This document shows positions 46,817 through 56,339 of a stretch of 64,000 nt of DNA, in pieces. The DNA comes from Rhodoplanes sp963840055 (GTDB lineage Bacteria; Pseudomonadota; Alphaproteobacteria; Rhizobiales; Xanthobacteraceae). The stretch covers positions 248,001-312,000 of the forward strand of contig CAWIXM010000008.1 of assembly GCA_963840055.1 (NCBI GenBank), written 5' to 3'. Made by a program: the position numbers and the translations under genes. The number at the start of each line of letters is the position of its first letter. Position 1 is the first letter of the stretch. Below the pieces are notes generated by a model. It was not told the DNA's origin. It did not search any database and was given only the letters and a program-made list of their open reading frames with translations.

Positions 46817-48900
46817 CGATACTCCTCGCCGTGCTGAGCCTCGCTGCGTTCACGGCTTCCGCGGTTGCAATGTGGTGGGCGGTCAAGAGTGGCGGGACGA
46901 TCGGCGCCTTTGTGTCGATCGCGTTCCTCATTGTCGCGGCGATTACCGCGGCGGCTTATGGCGTCCTCTATAGCAAGCTTCTCCGACCGCTCGCGACCCT
47001 CACCGGCGAACTAACGATGCACGCGCAAACCCGCATTGATCGGCCGCCCACGATCGGTCCGGGCCACTGGCTCGACTCGCTGCCGGCTGCGGCCGCAAAA
47101 TTCGTCTGCGCGTTACAGGTCGCCCGTGGCGAGATCGACAAGGCGGTGAACGCCGCCACCTTGCGCGCGCAGGAACAGAAGAACCGGCTCGAAGCGATTC
47201 TCCTCGATCTCTCCGAAGGCGTGATCGTGTGCAATCTCGATCACCGCATCCTTCTCTACAACCAAGCCGCCGCCCGCATCCTCAACATGCGCGACGCGCT
47301 CGGTCTCGATCGCTCCCTGTTCGGACTGCTCACCCGCGAACCGATCGTCTACACACTCGAACTGCTGTTCGAACAGGCCGAAGCGGCGAAAGACAGCGAG
47401 GAGCCTGCGGGCGAGACGGCTGCCGAGACGGCGACGCGCCATTTTGTATGCAGCACGGTCGATCTCAGCGCGTTGTTGCAGGCGAGACTGAGCCTGATGC
47501 GCGAGGCATCCGGGGGCATGTCCGGCTATGTGCTGACTTTCGCCGACGTCGGCGCCGAACTGGAGAGTCTGGCGCAGCGCGATGCGCTGCTGCGCGAGGT
47601 CGCGGTGGAATGGCGGCGGCCGCTCGCGAGCCTGCGCGCCGCCGCCGAAATGCTGGCGGAACACCCCGAGCTTGCGCCAAGCGAGCGCAGCGCCTTCGAG
47701 ACCATCGTCGGCAAGGAGGTGGCGGCGCTCAACCAGCGCTTTGGAGAATTCACCCGCGGCTATGACCGGCTGGCAGCCGGACCCTGGCCGCTTGCCGACA
47801 TCCATTCGCTCGATCTGTTTCGCGCCGTTCGTAAGCATTTGGCGGAGGTCGACGGCATTCAGGTTACCCCAGTCGGCGTGCCGGCCTGGGTCCACGCCGA
47901 CAGTCACTCGCTGCTGCTCGCGCTCGAACACCTGATCCGCGCTATCGCCCGGTATACCGGCAGAACGGCGTTCGACATCGGCGTCGTCCCGCGCGACAAA
48001 TATGCCTATGTGGAGGTGACATGGGACGGCGAGCCGGTGCCGTCCGCGGTGATCGACACCTGGCTCGGCGAGCCGCTCCGGGGCACGATTGGAAACCGGA
48101 CGCTGCGCGAAATCGTCGAACGGCACGCGAGCGAGTTATGGAGCCAGTCGCTGCCCGAGGGGCGCACCTGCCTCCGACTGCCGCTGCGGTCGGCCGCGCG
48201 CCCGCGCGCGCGGGAGCGTTCGGAGCGGGTTCCGCCGTGGTCCGAGTTCTACGATTTCGACCTGTTCAAAGGCTCGAGTGAGGCGCTCAAAGACACGCCG
48301 TTGCGCAAGCTGACCTTCGTGGTGTTCGATACCGAGGCGACGGGCTTAAGGCCCAACGAGGGCGATGAGCTGCTGTCGATCGGTGCCGTCCGCGTCGTCA
48401 ATGGGCGCATCCTCACCGGCGAGACATTCGAGCGCTTGATCAATCCCGGCCGCGACATTCCCTCCAGCACGATGCGCATTCACGGGATCACGGCGGACAT
48501 GGTGCGCGACAAGCCGCCGGCGCCAGTCGTGCTCGCCCAGTTCAAGGCCTTCGTCGGCGATACCGCGCTCGTCGCCTACAATGCGGCGTTCGACATGACA
48601 TTCCTGGAAAAGGGATCGGAGCAGGCGGGGGTCAAGTTCGACAATCCCGTGCTCGATGCGCTCCTTCTCTCGGTGTATTTGCAGGAGGACGTCTCTGATT
48701 TCTCGTTGACGGCGGCGGCCGACCGCATGGGAGTCGAGGTCGTCGGCCGGCACACGGCTCTTGGCGACGCCATGACGACGGCGGCGATCTTCGTGAAGCT
48801 GATCGACCTGTTGGAGGCGCGCAACATCGAGACGTTCGGCCAAGCCGCCAGAATCTCGAAGTGGATGATGGAGCAGCGCCGACGGGAGGTGCAGTTGTGA
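46795..48900 (+). CDS. Membrane PAS / degenerate histidine-kinase / DEDDh 3'-5' exonuclease fusion
   Basis: A 701-residue fusion. Two membrane helices (about residues 5-29 and 32-58) are followed by a linker coil, a PAS-like domain (about 130-225; ILLDLSEGVIVCNLDHRILLYN), a HisKA-like helix pair around 265-310 and a HATPase-like region to about 455. The HisKA motif reads AVEWRRPLASLRAAAEML where SHELRTPL is expected, so the phosphoacceptor His is gone. The N-box Asn and the glycine boxes are also lost. The C-terminus (505-690) is a DnaQ-type exonuclease with intact D512, E514 (DTEATG), D600 (NAAFD), H653 and D658. ATG 46795 is chosen because it begins the first helix and overlaps the regulator. 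Confidence 0.88.
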   Translation: MRASGAVAILLAVLSLAAFTASAVAMWWAVKSGGTIGAFVSIAFLIVAAITAAAYGVLYSKLLRPLATLTGELTMHAQTRIDRPPTIGPGHWLDSLPAAAAKFVCALQVARGEIDKAVNAATLRAQEQKNRLEAILLDLSEGVIVCNLDHRILLYNQAAARILNMRDALGLDRSLFGLLTREPIVYTLELLFEQAEAAKDSEEPAGETAAETATRHFVCSTVDLSALLQARLSLMREASGGMSGYVLTFADVGAELESLAQRDALLREVAVEWRRPLASLRAAAEMLAEHPELAPSERSAFETIVGKEVAALNQRFGEFTRGYDRLAAGPWPLADIHSLDLFRAVRKHLAEVDGIQVTPVGVPAWVHADSHSLLLALEHLIRAIARYTGRTAFDIGVVPRDKYAYVEVTWDGEPVPSAVIDTWLGEPLRGTIGNRTLREIVERHASELWSQSLPEGRTCLRLPLRSAARPRARERSERVPPWSEFYDFDLFKGSSEALKDTPLRKLTFVVFDTEATGLRPNEGDELLSIGAVRVVNGRILTGETFERLINPGRDIPSSTMRIHGITADMVRDKPPAPVVLAQFKAFVGDTALVAYNAAFDMTFLEKGSEQAGVKFDNPVLDALLLSVYLQEDVSDFSLTAAADRMGVEVVGRHTALGDAMTTAAIFVKLIDLLEARNIETFGQAARISKWMMEQRRREVQL

Positions 48901-48954
48901 TGAATACGCGCACGCGCTTGACGGGCTGAAGGGTCTAAACGTCGGGAGATCGAC

Positions 48955-49230
48955 ATGATCCGGCGAGGATTGACCAGCGAGCGCCTGATCGGCCTCTTCC
49001 TGTTCGGGATGCTGCTGTTTATGCCGCCGCTGATCGGGGTGTTCGACAGATCGTATCTGGTTGGCGGCATTCCCCTGCTGTACCTCTATCTGTTCCTCGC
49101 TTGGGCGATGGTGATCGCTGCGCTGATGCTGATCGTCGAACGGCCGCTAAGCAAAGGCGATCCGGACGAAGACGAACCGGTCACGGGCGCGGACGCAGAC
49201 CTCGATCAAACCAAGGAGTTGAGGGGCTAG
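48955..49230 (+). CDS. Small two-helix membrane protein
   Basis: A 91-residue protein with helices LIGLFLFGMLLFMPPLIGVF (about 11-30) and LLYLYLFLAWAMVIAALMLIV (about 41-61), and an acidic C-terminal tail (GDPDEDEPVTGADADLD). Small proteins of this type (DUF485, DUF3311, DUF4212) are frequently encoded just before sodium/solute symporters and are thought to be partner subunits; the exact family is not certain. It ends 3 bases before the symporter-kinase gene and follows the exonuclease fusion by 54 bases. GGAGATCGAC precedes the ATG. Confidence 0.75.
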   Translation: MIRRGLTSERLIGLFLFGMLLFMPPLIGVFDRSYLVGGIPLLYLYLFLAWAMVIAALMLIVERPLSKGDPDEDEPVTGADADLDQTKELRG

Positions 49231-49233
49231 GCC

Positions 49234-52002
49234 ATGTTGACCGGGTTCACGATCGTCTCGGTCTCGCTGGTTTATCTTTCGATCCTGTTTGCGATCGCCT
49301 ATTACGGGGACCGCCGGGCGGACCAAGGGCGCAGCATTATTGCGAGCCCTTACATCTACGCGCTGTCGATCGCCGTCTATTGCACGGCCTGGACCTTTTA
49401 CGGGAGCGTCGGGCGCGCCGCGTCAGGGGGCGTGAGCTTTCTTCCCATCTATATCGGCCCGACGCTGACCTTCATCCTCGGCTGGTTCCTGATCCGCAAG
49501 ATCATCCGCATCAGCAAGGTGAACCGCATCACCTCGATCGCCGACTTCATCGCCTCGCGTTACGGCAAGAGCTACTACCTCGGCGGCCTCGTGACGATCA
49601 TCGCGGTGGTCGGGATCATGCCCTACATTTCGCTGCAACTGAAAGCGATCTCGACCAGCTTCACGGTGCTTCTGCATTATCCGAGCATCGTGATGCCGGC
49701 CAATCTCGGTTCGACCCCGGTATTCCAAGACACCGCCCTTTATGTCGCGCTGATCATGGCCGCTTTCGCGATCCTGTTCGGCACGCGCCATATCGACGCG
49801 AGCGAGCGGCACGAAGGCATGGTGGCGGCCATCGCCTTCGAATCCGTGGTCAAGCTGTTCGCGTTCCTCGCCGTCGGACTGTTCGTTACCTTTGGCGTCT
49901 TTGGCGGCTTTGGCGACGTGTTCTCGCGCGCCGCCGCCGATCCCGCCTTCCACAAGCTCTTCACCCTCAGCGCCGCGGGCGGATATTCCGGCTGGATGTC
50001 GCTGACGCTTGCCTCGATGACGGCAATCATCATGCTGCCGCGGCAATTTCAGGTCCTCGTGGTCGAGAACGTGGACGAGCGTCACGTCAAGAAAGCGATC
50101 TGGCTGTTCCCGCTCTATCTGTTGCTGATCAACGCGTTCGTGCTGCCGATCGCGTTCGGCGGTCTCCTGCAGTTTCCGCGGCATTCCGTCGACGTGGACA
50201 CGTTCGTGCTCACCGTCCCGATGGCGAAACACTACGAGGCGCTCGCCTTGTTCGCCTTTATCGGCGGTTTGTCCGCCGCCACCGGCATGATCGTCGTCGA
50301 GACCATTGCGCTCGCCACCATGGTCTCCAACGATCTCGTCATGCCGTTGCTTCTGCGTCTCGGCCGCCTGCATCTGTCCGAACGCAAGGACCTCACCGGC
50401 GTCGTGCGCGCGATCCGCCGCGGCGCCATCATCTTCGTGATTCTGCTCGGCTACGCCTATGTGCGGTTGATCGGCGAGTCCTACGCGCTGGTATCGATCG
50501 GCCTCATGTCCTTTGTCGCGGCCGCGCAGTTCTTCCCCTCCATCATCGGCGGCATGTTCTGGAAGGGCGCGACGCGGCTCGGCGCGCTGGCGGGTCTCAG
50601 CGCCGGATTCTTGGTCTGGATCTACACCTTGCTGCTGCCCTCTTTTGCCCGGTCGGGGTGGCTGTCTGAGCATTTCCTGCACGACGGTCCCTGGGGTCTT
50701 AAGCTGTTCATGCCCTATGCGCTGTTCGGGCTCGAAGGTCTCGATCCGGTCGGTCACGCGCTGTTCTGGACCATGGCGTTCAATATCGGCCTGTTTGTCG
50801 TCGTCTCGCTCGTCACCACCCAGTCCATGATCGAACGCAGCCAGGCCGTGCTGTTCGTGGACATATTCAAGCGGACCTCCGAAGGCGCGCGCATCTGGCG
50901 CGGCAGGGCGACGATCGGAGACCTGCGGCGGTTGATGAACCGCTTCATAGGCGAGGGGCCGACTTATCAGGCTTTCCGTCGGTTCGAACGCGAAAAGGGA
51001 CGGCGCCTCGACGACGCGCACGCGGCCGACGCCGACATCGTCCACTATGCCGAGCGGCAACTCGCGGGCGCCATTGGCGCGGCCTCGGCGCGGATCATGA
51101 TCGCGTCCGTCCTGCGCGAGGAGATGCATGACATCGACGAGGTCATGCAGATTCTCGACGAAGCCTCCCAGCTCGTCGTCTACAGCCGCCAGCTCGAGGA
51201 GAAGTCGCAACAGCTCGAGGCGGCGACCGCCGAACTCACGGCCGCCAATGAGCGGTTGAAAGAACTCGACAAGATGAAGGACGACTTCGTCTCCACCGTC
51301 AGTCACGAATTTCGCACGCCGCTCACCTCGATCCGCTCGTTCAGTGAAATCGTCCACGACAATCCTGACCTCGGAATCGAGCAGCGCAACGAGTTCCTCA
51401 ACATCATCGTGCAGGAAAGCGAACGGCTCACCCGCCTCATCAACGACATCCTCGACCTCGCCAAGATGGAAGCCGGCAAGACCGAGTGGCAGATGCAGGA
51501 GATCGCGCCGAAGCAGGTGATCGACAACGCACTTGCGGCGATGGCCGGCCTGTTGGCGAAGAATCCCCACATCCGGTTCGAGACTCACATCGCCGATGAT
51601 CTGCCGAACGTGTTCGTCGACGCCGATCGCTTGACGCAGGTGCTGGTCAATCTGATCTCCAACGCCGTCAAGTTCTGCAATCGCGAAAACGGCCTCGTCT
51701 CGATCACGGCGCGGCCTGAAGGGGCGTCGCTGCGCGTCGATGTGAGCGACAACGGCATCGGCATCGCCAAGAAGGACCGCAGGAAGGTGTTCGAGCGCTT
51801 CCAGCAGGCGGGCGACACGCTGATCGACAAGCCGCAAGGCACCGGTCTTGGCCTGCCGATCTGCCTTCACATCGTCGAGCGGTTCGGCGGTCAGATCTGG
51901 TTCGAAAGCGAACTCGGCAAGGGCTCGACTTTCTCCTTCCGCATCCCGTCGGCGCACTATGCCGAAAGGCCCCGCCTCGACGCTAGGATCGAAGCGGTCT
52001 GA
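49234..52002 (+). CDS. Sodium/solute symporter-histidine kinase fusion (CrbS-like sensor)
   Basis: A 922-residue sensor. Residues 1 to about 520 are a sodium:solute symporter of about twelve helices (YCTAWTFYGSVGRAASGGVSF; ITSIADFIASRYGKSYYLGG). A cytosolic linker of about 130 residues with a coiled coil (YSRQLEEKSQQLEAATAELTAANERLKELDKMKDDF) leads to a histidine kinase. H691 lies in SHEFRTPLTS, the N-box is NLISNAVKF (N810), and DNGIGIAKKD and GTGLGLPIC complete the ATPase. The layout matches CrbS, which senses acetate-type carboxylates and signals to a response regulator. The likely partner is the single-domain regulator at 46397. It converges on icmF with 18 bases between. Confidence 0.92.
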   Translation: MLTGFTIVSVSLVYLSILFAIAYYGDRRADQGRSIIASPYIYALSIAVYCTAWTFYGSVGRAASGGVSFLPIYIGPTLTFILGWFLIRKIIRISKVNRITSIADFIASRYGKSYYLGGLVTIIAVVGIMPYISLQLKAISTSFTVLLHYPSIVMPANLGSTPVFQDTALYVALIMAAFAILFGTRHIDASERHEGMVAAIAFESVVKLFAFLAVGLFVTFGVFGGFGDVFSRAAADPAFHKLFTLSAAGGYSGWMSLTLASMTAIIMLPRQFQVLVVENVDERHVKKAIWLFPLYLLLINAFVLPIAFGGLLQFPRHSVDVDTFVLTVPMAKHYEALALFAFIGGLSAATGMIVVETIALATMVSNDLVMPLLLRLGRLHLSERKDLTGVVRAIRRGAIIFVILLGYAYVRLIGESYALVSIGLMSFVAAAQFFPSIIGGMFWKGATRLGALAGLSAGFLVWIYTLLLPSFARSGWLSEHFLHDGPWGLKLFMPYALFGLEGLDPVGHALFWTMAFNIGLFVVVSLVTTQSMIERSQAVLFVDIFKRTSEGARIWRGRATIGDLRRLMNRFIGEGPTYQAFRRFEREKGRRLDDAHAADADIVHYAERQLAGAIGAASARIMIASVLREEMHDIDEVMQILDEASQLVVYSRQLEEKSQQLEAATAELTAANERLKELDKMKDDFVSTVSHEFRTPLTSIRSFSEIVHDNPDLGIEQRNEFLNIIVQESERLTRLINDILDLAKMEAGKTEWQMQEIAPKQVIDNALAAMAGLLAKNPHIRFETHIADDLPNVFVDADRLTQVLVNLISNAVKFCNRENGLVSITARPEGASLRVDVSDNGIGIAKKDRRKVFERFQQAGDTLIDKPQGTGLGLPICLHIVERFGGQIWFESELGKGSTFSFRIPSAHYAERPRLDARIEAV

Positions 52003-52020
52003 AGCTCCGATCGCGGCCCG

Positions 52021-55000
52021 TTAAACGTTGCGCCGGTATTGGCCGCCGACTTCGAACAGGGCGTTGGAGATTTGGCCGAGAGAGCAGCATTTCACCGTGT
52101 CGATGAGCACGGCGAACAGGTTCTCGTTGCGGGTCGCGGCCTGTTTGAGGCGGGCGAGGGCCGGTCCCGCTTCAGCGGCGTGTTCGTTCTGGAATTCGCG
52201 TACGCGGGCGACCTGCGACTGCTTTTCCTCCTCGGTTGAGCGCACGAGACCCGCTAGCGGCGGCGGGTCGGCGGCGCGGCCGCGGAACATGTTGACGCCG
52301 ACGATCGGTAGGCTGCCGTCGTGCTTCTTCTGCTCGTAGTGGAGCGACTCGTCCTGGATCTTGCTGCGCTGATAGCCGGTTTCCATGGCGCCGAGCACCC
52401 CGCCGCGGCTCGCGATCGCCTCGAATTCACGCAATACCGCCTCTTCCACCAGGTCGGTCAGTTCCTCGATGATGAACGAGCCCTGGTTGGGGTTCTCGTT
52501 CTTCGCCACCCCCCACTCGCGATTGATGATGAGCTGGATCGCCAAGGCGCGCCGCACACTTTCCTCGGTCGGCGTAGTGACCGCCTCGTCATAGGCGTTG
52601 GTGTGCAGCGAGTTGCAGTTGTCGTAGATGGCGATCAGCGCCTGCAGCGTGGTGCGGATGTCGTTGAATGACATCTCCTGGGCATGCAGCGAGCGGCCGG
52701 AGGTCTGGATGTGGTACTTGAGCTTCTGCGAGCGTTCATGCGCCCCGTAGCGATGCTTCATCGCGATCGCCCAGATGCGGCGCGCCACCCGGCCGATCAC
52801 CGCATATTCGGGGTCCATCCCGTTGGAGAAGAAAAACGAGAGATTGGGCGCGAAGTCGTCGATATGCATCCCGCGGGCGAGATAGGCCTCGACATAGGTG
52901 AAGCCGTTGGCGAGCGTGAAGGCAAGCTGCGAGATCGGATTGGCTCCGGCTTCGGCGATGTGGTAGCCGGAGATCGAGACCGAGTAGAAATTCCGCACGT
53001 TGTTGAGGACGAAATATTCCTGCACGTCGCCCATCAGCTTGAGCGCGAAGTCGGTGGAGAAGATGCAGGTGTTCTGTCCCTGATCCTCTTTGAGAATGTC
53101 GGCCTGCACCGTGCCGCGCACATTGGCGAGCGCAAACGCGCGCAGCGCGCGCGCCTCCTCTGCGGTCGGGGCGCGCCCCTGCTCGGCGCGGAAGCGGTCG
53201 ATCTGCTGGTCAATCGCCATGTTGAGGAACATGGCGAGGATCATCGGCGCCGGGCCGTTGATAGTCATCGACACCGAGGTCGCGGGGTCGCACAGGTCGA
53301 AGCCCGCAAGCAGCGCCCGCATGTCCTCGATGGTGGCGATGGAGACGCCGGCATTGCCCACCTTGCCGTAGATGTCCGGCCGTTCGTCGGGATCGGCGCC
53401 GTAGAGCGTGACCGAGTCGAAGGCGACCGACAGGCGCTTCGCCGGCATGCCCTCCGACAAGGTGTGGAACCGGCGGTTGGTCCGGATCGGATCGCCTTCG
53501 CCGGCAAACATCCGGGTCGGGTCCTCATTCTCGCGCTTGAAGGCGAACACGCCGGCGGTGAACGGGAACGAGCCGGGGACGTTCTCCCGCTTGAGCCAGC
53601 GGAGAATCTCGCCGTCGTCCTCAAAGCGGGGCAAGGCGACCCTGCGCAGCGCGGTGCCTGACAGCGTCGTATGGATTAACTCCGTGCGTTTCTGCTTGCC
53701 GCGAACTTCGGTGACGAACTCCGCCCCTTCATAGCTTTTCACCGTCTCCGGCCAGCAAGCGAGCAGCGCGCGGTCGTCCGGCGCGAGCTGGTTCTCTTTG
53801 GCGGCGATCAGCGGCTCGAACGCGGCGGCGTCGCGTCCGCAGTCGAGGAAGACGGCACGCGCGCGGCGCAGCGCCTGGCGGTCGCGCGCGATGTCGCATT
53901 GCTCGGCCGTGCGCTGATGGTAGCCGCGCACGGTCTCGGCGATTTCGGCGAGATAGCGCGACCGGTCGGGCGGCACGATGGCGCGGCCGGCGGAGGAGTG
54001 TTTGACCGCGACGCGCGGCAGCCAGCGCTTCCCGGCGGGCAGGTCGAGTTCGACCAGTCGCGCCGCAATCGCCTGATACAACGCCGTTACCCCGTCGTCG
54101 TTGAAACGCGAGGCGATCGTGCCATAGACCGGCATGTCTTCCGGCCGCCGGTCGAACAGTACTTGGTCGCGCTGATATTGCTTGCGTACGTCGTGCAAAG
54201 CGTCCTCGGCGCCGCGCCGCTCGAACTTGTTGATGGCGACGAAGTCGGCGAAGTCCAGCATGTTGATCTTCTCGAGCTGGCTCGCCGCACCGAACTCGGG
54301 CGTCATCACATAGATGGACACGTCGGCGATCTCGGCGATTGCCGTATCGCCCTGGCCGATGCCGGAGGTCTCGATAATGATCAGGTCGAAACCCGCCGCC
54401 TTGCAGGCGGCGATCGCGTCAGGAATGGCCGGGGACAGTTCGGTGCTCGCGCCGCGCGTCGCCAGCGAGCGCATATAGATGTTGGGATGATCGAGCGCGT
54501 TCATGCGGATACGGTCGCCGAGCAGCGCGCCGCCGGAGCGCCGCCGCGACGGGTCCACCGCCAGAACGGCGATCTTGACCTCATCCTGATAGTCCAGCCG
54601 GAAGCGGCGGATCAGTTCGTCGGTAAGGCTTGACTTGCCCGAGCCGCCGGTGCCGGTGAGCCCCAGGATCGGCGTCGTCCGCTCCCCCGCTTCGGCGATG
54701 AAGGCTCGGATCGCGGGCGGGCAAGTGCCGTTCTCGCACGCCGTGATCACCCGCGCGAGCGCCCGCCGGTCGCCTTCGGCGAGGGCGCCCGGATCAGCGG
54801 GGAGCCGCGCTGCCACATCGAAATCGGCCGAGGCGATCACGTCGTTGATCATCCCCTGCAGCCCCATGATCTGCCCGTCCTCCGGCGTGTAGATGCGGGT
54901 GACCCCATAGGCGTGCAGCTCGGCGATTTCCGGCGGGACGATCACGCCGCCGCCGCCGCCGAACACCCGGATGTCGTCCGCTCCCGCCTGGCGCAGGAGG

Positions 55001-55305
55001 TCCAGTATGTACTTGAAGAACTCGATATGGCCGCCTTGATAGGAGGTGACCGCGATGCCGTTGACGTCCTCCTGTATCGCCGCGGTCACGATCTCCTCGA
55101 CCGAGCGGTTGTGGCCGAGATGGATCACCTCAACCCCGGTCGCCTGCAACAGCCGGCGCATGATGTTGATCGTCGCGTCGTGCCCGTCGAACAGGCTCCC
55201 CGCCGTCACAAACCGAACCTTGTGCCGCGCCCGATACAGCGCCGGCCCGGCCTCCTCCTCGGCAATGCGCCTCGCCGCCCCCGTGACCTTCTCAACTCGA
55301 CCCAT
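52021..55305 (-). CDS. icmF: Fused isobutyryl-CoA mutase IcmF (methylmalonyl-CoA mutase family)
   Basis: Adenosylcobalamin enzyme that rearranges isobutyryl-CoA and n-butyryl-CoA, with a built-in G-protein chaperone. The 1094-residue protein has an N-terminal B12-binding domain (H42 in SLFDGHDATIN), a MeaB-like GTPase (Walker A GTGGSGKSS near residue 222) and a large mutase domain (FPFTAGVFAFKRENEDP; SVSMTINGPAPMILAMFLNM; SVSISGYHIAEAGANPISQ). The active-site loop with GVF rather than the Tyr-bearing loop of methylmalonyl-CoA mutase fits isobutyryl-type substrates. It lies downstream of the ABC transporter operon on the same strand. Confidence 0.95.
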   Translation of the reverse strand: MGRVEKVTGAARRIAEEEAGPALYRARHKVRFVTAGSLFDGHDATINIMRRLLQATGVEVIHLGHNRSVEEIVTAAIQEDVNGIAVTSYQGGHIEFFKYILDLLRQAGADDIRVFGGGGGVIVPPEIAELHAYGVTRIYTPEDGQIMGLQGMINDVIASADFDVAARLPADPGALAEGDRRALARVITACENGTCPPAIRAFIAEAGERTTPILGLTGTGGSGKSSLTDELIRRFRLDYQDEVKIAVLAVDPSRRRSGGALLGDRIRMNALDHPNIYMRSLATRGASTELSPAIPDAIAACKAAGFDLIIIETSGIGQGDTAIAEIADVSIYVMTPEFGAASQLEKINMLDFADFVAINKFERRGAEDALHDVRKQYQRDQVLFDRRPEDMPVYGTIASRFNDDGVTALYQAIAARLVELDLPAGKRWLPRVAVKHSSAGRAIVPPDRSRYLAEIAETVRGYHQRTAEQCDIARDRQALRRARAVFLDCGRDAAAFEPLIAAKENQLAPDDRALLACWPETVKSYEGAEFVTEVRGKQKRTELIHTTLSGTALRRVALPRFEDDGEILRWLKRENVPGSFPFTAGVFAFKRENEDPTRMFAGEGDPIRTNRRFHTLSEGMPAKRLSVAFDSVTLYGADPDERPDIYGKVGNAGVSIATIEDMRALLAGFDLCDPATSVSMTINGPAPMILAMFLNMAIDQQIDRFRAEQGRAPTAEEARALRAFALANVRGTVQADILKEDQGQNTCIFSTDFALKLMGDVQEYFVLNNVRNFYSVSISGYHIAEAGANPISQLAFTLANGFTYVEAYLARGMHIDDFAPNLSFFFSNGMDPEYAVIGRVARRIWAIAMKHRYGAHERSQKLKYHIQTSGRSLHAQEMSFNDIRTTLQALIAIYDNCNSLHTNAYDEAVTTPTEESVRRALAIQLIINREWGVAKNENPNQGSFIIEELTDLVEEAVLREFEAIASRGGVLGAMETGYQRSKIQDESLHYEQKKHDGSLPIVGVNMFRGRAADPPPLAGLVRSTEEEKQSQVARVREFQNEHAAEAGPALARLKQAATRNENLFAVLIDTVKCCSLGQISNALFEVGGQYRRNV

Positions 55306-55483
55306 CGCAATGCCTCGCTTCGCCGAACCGATAATGTCGTTGAACTATTCCTGGCGCAATCCGGCGCAGCTCCGCTTCTCCAAAAGCCGGCGTCCGGATC
55401 GGCGCTTTGCGCATGTCGGAGGGCGGCGTCCCAGAGTGCTAATAACCTAGGCGCGGCTCACAGGTTGAGCAAGCAATGCCACG

Positions 55484-56335
55484 CTAAGCCAGCCAACGTT
55501 TGCGCCGTTTGTAATGTTTACCCTCGCGGAACGATTTGCGCTTGCCTTCGGCGATGCCGAGGTAGAATTCCTTGACGTCCTCGTTCTCGCGCAAGGCCTG
55601 CGCCTCGCCGTCCATGACGACGCGGCCGTTTTCGAGAATATAGCCGTAGCGAGCGTATTTCAGCGCCATGTTGGTGTTCTGCTCGGCGAGCAGAAACGAT
55701 ACGCCTTCGTTCTGATTGAGATTACAGACAATCGAAAAAATCTCTTCGACCACCTGTGGCGCGAGGCCCATTGAAGGCTCGTCGAGCAGGATCATTTTCG
55801 GACGCGACATCAGCGCACGTCCGACCGCGCACATCTGCTGCTCTCCTCCCGACGTGAAGCCGGCGAGCGCGGTGCGGCGTTCCTGGAGCCGCGGAAAATA
55901 GGAATAAACGAGGTCGAGGTCGCGCCTGATGGCGGTATTCCCGTCGCGGCGGGTGAAGGCGCCCGTGAGCAGGTTTTCCTCAATGGTGAGATGCGCGAAG
56001 CAGCGACGCCCCTCCATCACCTGGATGCAGCCGCGCCGCACCAGCTCATTGGGCGTAAGCGCCTGCACCTCGGCGTCGTCGAACACGATCGATCCCTTGG
56101 TCACCTCGCCGCGCTCGGATTGCAGCAGGTTGGAGATCGCCTTGAGGGTGGTGGTCTTGCCGGCGCCGTTGCCGCCGAGAAGGGCGACGATCTCGCCTTT
56201 CGGCACCGATAACGAAACGCCTTTCAGCACCAGAATCACGTGATTGTAGACAACCTCGATATTATTCACGGTGAGGACGGGGGGTGGCGACGCCACCCCC
56301 TTTGTTGCCTCCGCAGTGTTTGCTACTTGCTGCAT
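55484..56335 (-). CDS. Branched-chain amino acid-type ABC transporter ATP-binding protein (LivF-like)
   Basis: ATPase subunit of 283 residues. Walker A is GGNGAGKTT (about 54), the Q-loop region precedes VMEGRRCFAHLTIEENL, the signature is TSGGEQQM and Walker B ILLDEPSMGL, with AEQNTNMALKYA as the H-loop neighbourhood. Against LivF (about 235 residues) it has an extra 18-residue N-terminus and a basic C-terminal tail (SFREGKHYKRRKRWLA). ATG 56335 lies 4 bases after the stop of the substrate-binding protein gene. It is the last transporter gene of the operon. Confidence 0.9.
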   Translation of the reverse strand: MQQVANTAEATKGVASPPPVLTVNNIEVVYNHVILVLKGVSLSVPKGEIVALLGGNGAGKTTTLKAISNLLQSERGEVTKGSIVFDDAEVQALTPNELVRRGCIQVMEGRRCFAHLTIEENLLTGAFTRRDGNTAIRRDLDLVYSYFPRLQERRTALAGFTSGGEQQMCAVGRALMSRPKMILLDEPSMGLAPQVVEEIFSIVCNLNQNEGVSFLLAEQNTNMALKYARYGYILENGRVVMDGEAQALRENEDVKEFYLGIAEGKRKSFREGKHYKRRKRWLA

Positions 56336-56339
56336 GTCA

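Noticed and set aside
49423..51957. An 844-codon minus-strand open frame opposite the symporter-kinase gene
   Set aside because: Antisense shadow with low-complexity composition; the plus-strand protein has complete symporter and kinase motifs.
55306..55483. Cobalamin riboswitch upstream of icmF
   Set aside because: No B12-box-like sequence or suitable fold could be recognised in the 178-base gap.
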